Shown here: positions 36,042 to 42,294 of the stretch, in pieces
Position numbering within the stretch: position 1 is the first letter of the stretch
How the letters are laid out: each line of letters starts with the position of its first letter
Assembly: GCA_038400315.1 (NCBI GenBank)
Contig: CP151667.1
Location: 372,001-436,000, forward strand
Origin: Isosphaeraceae bacterium EP7
GTDB taxonomy: Bacteria; Planctomycetota; Planctomycetia; Isosphaerales; Isosphaeraceae
Length of the DNA stretch: 64,000 nucleotides
Reading direction: 5' to 3'
Made by a program: the position numbers and the translations under genes
Notes under the pieces: model-generated
The model's input: the letters and a program-made list of their open reading frames with translations, nothing else
The model's database searches: none
What the model was told of the DNA's origin: nothing

Positions 36042-36572
36042 TTAACCCCGGTCCACCAAATATCGGTGTCGTTGATCGTCACGCACGAACGCCTCAGCGT
36101 CGTCGATCACCAGGTCGAGGAAGTGGTAGATGTCTTCCGCAACGACCCTGACGTTCGCCTGGCGACCGTCGTAGCACCCACTGTGGAGGGGACCGGGCGG
36201 CAGATGAAGGACCCGACCACCCTGACGTTCGGCCATGAACAAACCGCCGCCGCCCGTGGACCCGAGCGGAACGACGGGGATCTCCGCTTCGAGGAGGATC
36301 GCGAGGGGCTCCGATGATGGGTCGTAATTCAAGACGCCTGGAAGCGGCTTGATGAAGTAGCCGGTATGGACATCCGGCATGCTGATCCCATCGCAGGCGG
36401 AATATAGGTCGGCCAGCCCTCCGACCCCGGACAGCCCCGCCTCGGCAAGCAGGGCGATCGTCCCGGGCCGGGGTGGCGAGATCGTGTTCTCACCCAATGG
36501 ATAGCCGAAGTCGATGGTGGCCAACTCGTCCAGGATCGTGGCGAGGCGTCGGATCTTCTGGGTGATCGACAT
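36042..36572 (-). CDS. SMI1/KNR4 (SUKH)-like protein
   Basis: A 176-residue soluble protein. The pattern (ISPPRPGTIALLAEAGLSGVGGLADLYSACDGISMPDVHTGYFI, then AEIPVVPLGSTGGGGLFMAERQGGRVLHLPPG and VRVVAEDIYHFLDLVIDDAEAFV) is that of a SMI1/KNR4 (SUKH) domain, often used as an immunity protein. No toxin gene lies next to it, so it may be an orphan immunity gene or a housekeeping member. The ATG at 36572 is chosen because the upstream extension is arginine-rich. Confidence 0.65.
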   Translation of the reverse strand: MSITQKIRRLATILDELATIDFGYPLGENTISPPRPGTIALLAEAGLSGVGGLADLYSACDGISMPDVHTGYFIKPLPGVLNYDPSSEPLAILLEAEIPVVPLGSTGGGGLFMAERQGGRVLHLPPGPLHSGCYDGRQANVRVVAEDIYHFLDLVIDDAEAFVRDDQRHRYLVDRG

Positions 36573-36651
36573 TCGGTTCCCTCTTCCGTCACCGAGGACC
36601 CTGCTCCGATGCCATCCCCGGCCTCTTGAACGGGGCATCTCCGAAGCGGAA

Positions 36652-36691
36652 CTTGATGGGTGCCTCACCTCCCATCCGGCACCGCATCAAG
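36652..36691 (+). repeat. Inverted repeat upstream of the transposase remnant
   Basis: CTTGATGGGTGCC (36652-36664) and GGCACCGCATCAAG (36678-36691) are complementary except for one extra base, with a 13-nt loop. The position, 10 nt before the ATG of a truncated transposase, suggests it belongs to the same insertion element. Confidence 0.55.
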
Positions 36692-36700
36692 GGATGCCCC

Positions 36701-36860
36701 ATGCGGCAAGCTACCCTCATATGGTGCCGCTGGCAACGATTGCTCCAACCTTTCGCCTCGGCATTCAATCGCCCCGAACACCGCCGCTTCGTCGAGAGGA
36801 TCACGGCCCTGGTTCTCAATGTCGAGGAGCACACCATCACCCAATCGGTCGTCGCCGTTG
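36701..36860 (+). pseudogene. Transposase N-terminal remnant
   Basis: From the ATG at 36701 the translation runs MRQATLIWCRWQRLLQPFASAFNRPEHRRFVERITALVLNVEEHTITQSVVAV. This resembles the N-terminus of DDE transposases (F-x-RPxxRRFVxxxTALxLNxEEHTITQ). The likeness stops near residue 53, and a stop occurs shortly after. The catalytic domain is missing, so this is a decayed or truncated insertion sequence. The remaining bases of 36573-36891 hold no gene. Confidence 0.6.
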
Positions 36861-36891
36861 TGTCCCATCCCTCGAGAATGGATAGATTCCC

Positions 36892-37356
36892 ATGGACAAA
36901 CTGCTCTCGGATCGCTCGCGGGCTGCCTTGGAGAAGGCGCGGGACGAGGCGTCTCGGCTCCACCACGAATACATCGGCACCGAGCACATCCTGCTCGGAA
37001 TCGCCGGCGAGGCGGGCGGCAACGCCTCGGCGACCCTGGCCAGCTTCGGTGTCACCCTCGATCGGATCCGTGTCGCCGTCGAGGCGTTGATCGGGATCGG
37101 GCCGCCCGGCGCGTCGCCCGACGATCGAGGCGTCACCCCCAGGGCGAAGCAGGTCATTGGCTTCGCGCAGGAGGAGGTCGACCGGAGCGGCCACAAGGAA
37201 GTCGATCCGGAACATCTCCTGATTGGACTGACGCGGGAAGTCCACGGGGTCGCCGCCCAGGTGCTCCGCAACCTCCAGGCTCCCCCAGAAGATGTCGTTG
37301 AGAAGGTCTCAGAGTTGCTTGGTCGAGGCGATGAGGGCGAGCCGCACAGCGGCTGA
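36892..37356 (+). CDS. Stand-alone Clp N-terminal domain protein
   Basis: A 154-residue protein containing two tandem Clp-N repeats: LEKARDEASRLHHEYIGTEHILLGIAGEA (residues ~13-41) and FAQEEVDRSGHKEVDPEHLLIGLTREVHGVAAQVLRNL (~90-127). These are the substrate/adaptor-binding repeats of ClpC/ClpA. No AAA+ module follows. Such free Clp-N proteins may compete for or deliver Clp adaptors; this is inference. The ATG lies just after the transposase remnant, so its promoter may have been altered by the insertion. Confidence 0.87.
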   Translation: MDKLLSDRSRAALEKARDEASRLHHEYIGTEHILLGIAGEAGGNASATLASFGVTLDRIRVAVEALIGIGPPGASPDDRGVTPRAKQVIGFAQEEVDRSGHKEVDPEHLLIGLTREVHGVAAQVLRNLQAPPEDVVEKVSELLGRGDEGEPHSG

Positions 37357-37500
37357 AGGTCGTGGGAAGCGAGTGGTCGACCCATCCTGCGCCTCGTTTC
37401 AAGGTCGACCCGACGACCCATCTCGATCCGGCCGGCCCCTAACGATGGCACATTCGTGGGGACGTCCGCGCCTTCGATCCTCAAAATTTCGGGCGCGGGC

Positions 37501-37528
37501 TTGAAGTATTCCCATTAGGGAATACAAT
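37501..37528 (+). promoter_or_regulatory. arsR-type promoter with embedded perfect inverted repeat; probable leaderless start
   Basis: TTGAAG (37501-37506), a 16-nt spacer and TACAAT (37523-37528). The spacer and flanks contain GTATTCCC (37506-37513), ATTA, and its exact complement GGGAATAC (37518-37525). The repeat covers the gap between -35 and -10, so binding there would block RNA polymerase, as expected for an ArsR operator. The ATG of the arsR gene is at 37535, about 7 nt after the -10, which leaves no room for a 5' leader. Confidence 0.68.
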
Positions 37529-37534
37529 CCTCGC

Positions 37535-37891
37535 ATGGCACGTTCGCCCACGACCTCAGACGCGTTCAACGCCGTCGCCGAGCCGCGACGTCGGCAGATC
37601 CTCGACCTGCTCGCCCCCGGCGAGCGGCCGGTCAACGACCTGGTCGCCTTGCTGGGGCTGGCCCAGCCGCAGGTCTCCAAGCATCTGCGCGTCCTGCGGG
37701 AAGTGGGCCTGGTCAGTGTGCGGGGCTCGGGCCAGCAGAGGCTGTACAAGTTGGACGCTGCGCGCCTCAAGGCGATCTACGACTGGGTCCGGACGTTCGA
37801 ACCCTTCTGGGATTCGCAACTCGACCGGATCAAGGAGCGAGCCGAACGGAAGGCGAGCGAGGCGAAGGGCAAAACCGACAAGGAGGATTAA
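37535..37891 (+). CDS. ArsR-family winged-helix regulator
   Basis: A 118-residue repressor. VAEPRRRQILDLLAPGERPVNDLVALLGLAQPQVSKHLRVLREVGLVSVRGSGQQRLYKL is the complete ArsR winged helix. It has no metal-binding CxC pair, so it probably belongs to the non-metal subgroup found upstream of SRPBCC (AHSA1-like) genes. The next gene is exactly such a protein, 2 nt away. The inverted repeat at 37506-37525 is its likely operator, so the operon would be autorepressed. Confidence 0.93.
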   Translation: MARSPTTSDAFNAVAEPRRRQILDLLAPGERPVNDLVALLGLAQPQVSKHLRVLREVGLVSVRGSGQQRLYKLDAARLKAIYDWVRTFEPFWDSQLDRIKERAERKASEAKGKTDKED

Positions 37892-37893
37892 GC

Positions 37894-38370
37894 ATGTCGA
37901 TGAGCGGAGTCGAGCAGGAAGTCCAGATCATCAGCATTACACGGGACATCGAGATTGCCGCGCCGATCGAGATCGCCTTCGAGGCGATCCTCGAGGAGAT
38001 CGGCCCTTGCAGCGAGATGCCGGGCGGCAAGCCGTTCCCGATGGTGATCGAGCCGTGGCCCGGCGGGCGGTGGTATCGCGACCTGGGCGCGAACGCCGGC
38101 CACCTCTGGGGGCACGTGCAGGTGATCAAGCCGCCGATGTTGCTGGAACTCTACGGACCGATGTTCATGTCGTTCCCCTCGGCCAACCACATCCAGTATC
38201 GGTTGACGGCCGACGGCGACGTTACACGCCTCAAGTTCTCGCACAGGGCGATGGGGCCCATCCCCGACGAGATCCGCGAAGGGGTGGGCCACGGCTGGGA
38301 CTACGGGCTCAACCGCATCGCCGAGATCGCCTCGCGGCTGGTGACCGATCGGCAAAAGGGGGCGAACTGA
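37894..38370 (+). CDS. SRPBCC/AHSA1-like ligand-binding protein
   Basis: A 158-residue START/Bet v1-fold protein: ITRDIEIAAPIEIAFEAILEEIG at the beginning, PMVIEPWPGGRWYRDLGANAGHLWGHVQVIKPPMLLELYGPM in the middle, and an amphipathic C-terminal helix. The family binds small hydrophobic ligands; in ArsR operons it may act as the ligand sensor or detoxifier. It overlaps the downstream DinB gene (TGATG) and sits 2 nt after arsR. Confidence 0.87.
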   Translation: MSMSGVEQEVQIISITRDIEIAAPIEIAFEAILEEIGPCSEMPGGKPFPMVIEPWPGGRWYRDLGANAGHLWGHVQVIKPPMLLELYGPMFMSFPSANHIQYRLTADGDVTRLKFSHRAMGPIPDEIREGVGHGWDYGLNRIAEIASRLVTDRQKGAN

Positions 38371-38864
38371 TGCGTGCGATCGAGCAGGTCCGCTGGGTGC
38401 TCGGACAGACCGACGAGCTGACCCGCGTGCTCGTCGAGGACATGCGCGATCAGCCGCTGACCCGGTCGGCACCGCGCGGCGGCAACCATCCCCTCTGGGT
38501 GCTCGGCCACCTTGCCGTCATCGAGGGGATGATCCCGCACACCGTCTCCGGCGAGGCGAACCCGGTGCAACACTGGTGGCCGATCTTCGGGACTCGCTCC
38601 CAGCCCTCCGACGACGCGGGGGAGTATCCCCCGTTCGATGAGGTCCTCGCCACCTATCGCGACCTCAGGGCGAAGAATCTCGCGATCCTCGAAGCGATCG
38701 GCGAGGATGGATTGGAGCGGGCGCCGAAGGTGATTCCGCCCGGCTTCGAAGACCGGATGAAGACGATCGGGCGGACCTTTCACCTCGTCGCCCTGCACCA
38801 GATGTTTCACCTCGGCCAGGTGGCCGACGCCCGCCGCGCCGCCGGCCGCGAGCCGTTCAACTGA
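38370..38864 (+). CDS. DinB-family four-helix protein
   Basis: A 164-residue DinB-like protein. RSAPRGGNHPLWVLGHLAVIEGMI supplies the first metal-binding His, and TFHLVALHQMFHLGQVADARRAAGREP carries the C-terminal HxxxH pair. It is coupled to the SRPBCC gene by a 1-nt overlap, completing an ArsR-SRPBCC-DinB operon. DinB members are thiol-dependent S-transferases or metal-binding stress proteins; this one is likely a small-molecule detoxification enzyme. Confidence 0.85.
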   Translation: MRAIEQVRWVLGQTDELTRVLVEDMRDQPLTRSAPRGGNHPLWVLGHLAVIEGMIPHTVSGEANPVQHWWPIFGTRSQPSDDAGEYPPFDEVLATYRDLRAKNLAILEAIGEDGLERAPKVIPPGFEDRMKTIGRTFHLVALHQMFHLGQVADARRAAGREPFN

Positions 38865-38949
38865 CCTGCCTATCGAGTCGATTGGACCTCGTCCCGGATT
38901 CCAGCCAGGTCACTTCGTTCCCCTTTCACTTCGATCATTGGAGGATCGC

Positions 38950-39723
38950 ATGGCCGATCACGCCGTCGTCCCTCGTGAGGAATGGATCGCGGCCCGCAAG
39001 GAACTGCTGGCGAAGGAGAAGCAGCTGACGCGGCTCCGCGACGAGCTCAGCCGCGAGCGCCAGGCATTGCCCTGGGTCGGGGTGGAGAAGACCTATGTCT
39101 TCGACGGCCCGGACGGCGCGGAGACCCTGTCCGATCTCTTCGCGGGCAGGAGTCAGCTGATCGTCCACCACTTCATGTTCAGCCCCGACTGGGAGGAAGG
39201 TTGTGTCGGCTGCTCATTCCACGCCGACCACGACGAGGGGGCCCTCGTCCACCTGGAGAATCACGACGTCAGCTTCGTGAGGATCTCGCGTGCACCGCTC
39301 GCCAAGATCCGGGGGTTCAACGAGCGGATGGGCTGGCACGCGAAGTGGGTCTCTTCCTCCGGGACCGACTTCAACCGCGACTACAACGTCTCCTTCACCA
39401 AGGACGAGGTCGCCAACGGCGAGGCCTACTACAACTACAACACGACGAAGGACGCCATCGAGGATCTCCCCGGCGTCAGCGTGTTCCTCAAGGATAACGA
39501 TGGGAACGTCTTCCACACCTATTCCTGCTTCGGTCGCGGCGACGAGGCGGCGGTGAGCACGTATTTCTACCTCGACCTCACCCCCAAGGGACGCAACGAG
39601 CGGGGCGGCGACGGCAACCTGACGGACTGGGTGCGGCACCACGATAAGTACGGCTTCAAGGGGTTCGTCGACACGAGGAGCCTCTACCGCATCGGCAGGG
39701 TGACCTACGAGCCGGCCCGATGA
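38950..39723 (+). CDS. DUF899 thioredoxin-like family protein
   Basis: A 257-residue protein of the DUF899 family, with a thioredoxin-like fold. VPREEWIAARKELLAKEKQLTRLRDELSRERQALPWV is the diagnostic N-terminus. IVHHFMFSPDWEEGCVGCSFHADH carries a C-x2-C-like pair in the place of the redox motif. The C-terminal FHTYSCFGRGDEAAVSTYFYLDLTPKGRNE is also characteristic. The ATG at 38950 is preceded by GGAGG. It overlaps the next gene by 4 nt. Function unknown, redox chemistry assumed from the fold. Confidence 0.88.
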   Translation: MADHAVVPREEWIAARKELLAKEKQLTRLRDELSRERQALPWVGVEKTYVFDGPDGAETLSDLFAGRSQLIVHHFMFSPDWEEGCVGCSFHADHDEGALVHLENHDVSFVRISRAPLAKIRGFNERMGWHAKWVSSSGTDFNRDYNVSFTKDEVANGEAYYNYNTTKDAIEDLPGVSVFLKDNDGNVFHTYSCFGRGDEAAVSTYFYLDLTPKGRNERGGDGNLTDWVRHHDKYGFKGFVDTRSLYRIGRVTYEPAR

Positions 39724-40055
39724 ACATTATCCCATGCTGCGAGGCGGGTTCCTCCGGCGAGGAACCCGCAAACGCGGAGACTCCGTCTCGCGCCGGCCGA
39801 CCCCCCTCCGGGCGCCGCACCCCGGTCGAGATCGCCGGATGGCTCATCCCCGGATTCATCCTGGCGTTCCTGCCGAAGTGCCCGGTCTGTCTGGCCGCTT
39901 ACGTCGCGATCGGGACCGGGCTCGCGCTCTCGGCCCCGCTCGCGGCCTTCCTGCGCACCACGCTCATCGTGGTGTGCGTCGTCTCGCTGTCGTACCTCGC
40001 GATGCGGCGTATCCGCCGTCTCATCGCGCGAAGTTCCGCGGAAGCACCCGGATAA
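39720..40055 (+). CDS. Small membrane protein with CPVC motif
   Basis: A 111-residue protein. Two hydrophobic segments (VEIAGWLIPGFILAFLPKCPVCLAAYVAIGTGLALS and FLRTTLIVVCVVSLSYLAM) flank PKCPVC, which resembles the metal/thiol motif of MerC-like small transporters. The N-terminus carries CC at residues 6-7. The start overlaps the DUF899 stop (ATGA), so the two are co-translated. The pairing with a thioredoxin-like DUF899 protein suggests thiol or metal handling, as inference. Confidence 0.72.
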   Translation: MNIIPCCEAGSSGEEPANAETPSRAGRPPSGRRTPVEIAGWLIPGFILAFLPKCPVCLAAYVAIGTGLALSAPLAAFLRTTLIVVCVVSLSYLAMRRIRRLIARSSAEAPG

Positions 40056-40440
40056 CTCCTCGGACATCTCGCCGCCGATGCGCCCGTCGGTCCAGGAGAC
40101 CCATCGTCAGAAGCCCCGCTCACCGCCTGCCACTCCGCGCACGCGTGTTCTGCTTCGACGACGGACCTGCGTTCATGTGTGGTCAGACAATTCCGACCAC
40201 CCGGCCCATGAATCAGGTCCGTCCCGTCATCCCCGTTCACGGACATGTCCTGCCCGCTCTCATGGCCCCGACGATGGTCGCCCCCCCCCTCATTCTCACG
40301 ATTTTCCTGGAATTCCAATTTTCCCCGCCGGATTTCCGCGCCGATTGCAACTGTAGGGTTTGGCCAATGCCGCGATCTCGTCCCAGCGACTCCGGCGGCC
40401 TCCTGGCTCTTTGGCAATTCGAACCGATCAACAAGCCGCC
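40056..40440. other. Intergenic region left of the minisatellite
   Basis: About 385 bases without a credible gene. Frames here are open by composition only. The base content drops toward the repeat (40300-40360). Confidence 0.45.
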
Positions 40441-40835
40441 GGCGCCAGAACGAAGCCACTTCGCCGGCGCCAGAACGAAGCCACTTCGCCGGCGCCAGAA
40501 CGAAGCCACTTCGCCGGCGCCAGAACGAAGCCACTTCGCCGGCGCCAGAACGAAGCCACTTCGCCGGCGCCAGAACGAAGCCACTTCGCCGGCGCCAGAA
40601 CGAAGCCACTTCGCCGGCGCCAGAACGAAGCCACTTCGCCGGCGCCAGAACGAAGCCACTTCGCCGGCGCCAGAACGAAGCCACTTCGCCGGCGCCAGAA
40701 CGAAGCCACTTCGCCGGCGCCAGAACGAAGCCACTTCGCCGGCGCCAGAACGAAGCCACTTCGCCGGCGCCAGAACGAAGCCACTTCGCCGGCGCCAGAA
40801 CGAAGCCACTTCGCCGGCGCCAGAACGAAGCCACC
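40441..40835. repeat. 25-bp tandem minisatellite, 15 full copies plus a partial
   Basis: The unit, reading GGCGCCAGAACGAAGCCACT then TCGCC, begins at 40441 and recurs every 25 bases to 40816. There are 15 complete copies and a 20-base sixteenth. The copies look identical by eye. Because 25 is not a multiple of three, three units give a 25-residue peptide period. There is no stop in any of the six frames, so several spurious ORFs cover the array. There are no spacers, so it is not a CRISPR. It lies between the CPVC gene and a convergent oxidoreductase. The right flank 40915-40970 has related short pieces such as CCCGGCGCCAG. Confidence 0.95.
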
Positions 40836-41033
40836 GATCAGGGAAGCTATTTCATCAAAAGAAGTTGCGTCGATCTGTGGGGGACGTGTGTGATCTGCCG
40901 CTCGACGCTTGAATACGAAACGAACCCGGCGCCAGGTGGGACGAACCCATCTCGATTCAAGGAAAACGGCGGGCGCGAGGGGCTGTCATGCCTCGCGACC
41001 GCCGTGGAGGTGGCTCGTCCAATTGACCTGGGA
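40836..41033. other. Intergenic region right of the minisatellite
   Basis: About 200 bases with CGAACCCGGCGCCAGGTGGG (near 40921-40942), which repeats the core of the minisatellite in degenerate form. No gene. Confidence 0.4.
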
Positions 41034-42197
41034 TCAGGAGATGTCGGGGACGTCGACCCAGGCGCCTTCCTGCTTCGAGCTGGCGACGGCCGCCTCGATG
41101 AAGGCCATGCCGGCGACTCCGTCGACGATCCCGGGGTGGTCATAGGGGGTCGGGGCGGTCTCGCCTCGCTGGCCTCGGATGGTCCATTCCAGGGTGCGGT
41201 GGAGGTTGGCAAGCGCCTCGTGGAAGCCCTCGGGGTGGCCGGCTGGCACCCTCATGTAGGGGTTGATCGACGCCGGGAAGTAGGGGTAGCCGGCCCCAAG
41301 GCGATAGAGGTGCACCGGGTGATCATTGGAGTAGTGCTTCAGGGTCTGATGGTCCGTGTTGGACCATTCCAGGGTCCCCTTGGTCCCGCTGATCCGGAAC
41401 GCGTTGTCGTTCTGCATGCCGATGGAGATCTGCGAGGCCGCGATGGTGGCGATCCCGCCGTTGTCCAGCTCGGCCAAGACGGTGAAGTCGTCGTCGAGGG
41501 CCCGGCCGGCGACGAACGCCTTGAGCCGTGCGCTCAGCCTGGTGGCACGCAGGCCGGCGACGAAGCGGACGAACTCGTAGGCATGCGTGCCGATGTCTCC
41601 GCCGCAGCCCGAGGCGCCCGACTTCGCGGGGTCGACTCGCCAGGCGGCCTGCTTCTGGCCCCCCTTCTCGATGTCGCTGGCCAGCCAGCCCTGGGGGTAC
41701 CAGGCCTCGACCTTGCGGACCTCGCCGATCTTGCCGTCGCGGATGAACTCGCGGGCCAACATCACCATCGGGTAGCCGGTGTAGGTGTAGGCCGTGACGA
41801 AGGGGATCTTCGACGCCTTGACCGTGGCCAGCAGCCGCTTGGCCTCGTCGAGCGAGGTCGTCAGCGGCTTCTCGCAGAGCACCCCGATGCCCGCGGCGGC
41901 GGCGGCATCGGCCGGGCCGAAGTGGGCGTCATTGGGGGTGACGATCGTGAGATAGTCGATGCGTTCGCCGACAGGCATCGCGGCCTCGGCCTTCACCAGG
42001 GCCTGCCAGTCGCCGTAGCCGCGGGTGAAGTACAGCTCCTTGGCGGCGGCCAGCGAGCCCGCTGCGTCGCTGCGCAAGGCGCCGGCGACGAGCTCGGCCG
42101 AGTTGTCCATCAGGATCCCCCGGCGGTGCGGCCCGCCGAAGAAATTCGAGGGGCCCCCGCCGCCGACCATCCCGACCTTCATCTTCTGCTGACTCAT
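41034..42197 (-). CDS. Gfo/Idh/MocA-family NAD(P)-dependent oxidoreductase
   Basis: A 387-residue sugar or inositol oxidoreductase-type enzyme. VGMVGGGGPSNFFGGPHRRGIL is the Rossmann start, with a slightly unusual glycine arrangement, YLTIVTPNDAHFGPADAAAAAGIGVLCEKPLTTSLDEA holds the EKP motif, and DIGTHAYEFVRFVAG supplies the catalytic-region Asp/His. The C-terminal domain is complete. There is no Tat or Sec signal, so it is cytoplasmic, unlike many planctomycete members. The substrate is unknown. It is a single-gene unit. Confidence 0.92.
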   Translation of the reverse strand: MSQQKMKVGMVGGGGPSNFFGGPHRRGILMDNSAELVAGALRSDAAGSLAAAKELYFTRGYGDWQALVKAEAAMPVGERIDYLTIVTPNDAHFGPADAAAAAGIGVLCEKPLTTSLDEAKRLLATVKASKIPFVTAYTYTGYPMVMLAREFIRDGKIGEVRKVEAWYPQGWLASDIEKGGQKQAAWRVDPAKSGASGCGGDIGTHAYEFVRFVAGLRATRLSARLKAFVAGRALDDDFTVLAELDNGGIATIAASQISIGMQNDNAFRISGTKGTLEWSNTDHQTLKHYSNDHPVHLYRLGAGYPYFPASINPYMRVPAGHPEGFHEALANLHRTLEWTIRGQRGETAPTPYDHPGIVDGVAGMAFIEAAVASSKQEGAWVDVPDIS

Positions 42198-42294
42198 CGC
42201 GCAAGCCCCTTCCGGACTGCCCCAGATGCCCGACCGTTGGACAGGCCACTATAGCCGCACGCAGGGCGCCCGCAAGGGTCAGGGACCCGCCCGC

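Noticed and set aside
40441-40835. CRISPR-like array
   Set aside because: The 25-bp units are contiguous with no spacers, and no cas genes are nearby.
39734-42254. Several long ORFs across the minisatellite in both directions
   Set aside because: They are open only because the 75-base triple unit has no stop codon in any frame. Their non-repeat parts overlap real genes or show no protein-like pattern.
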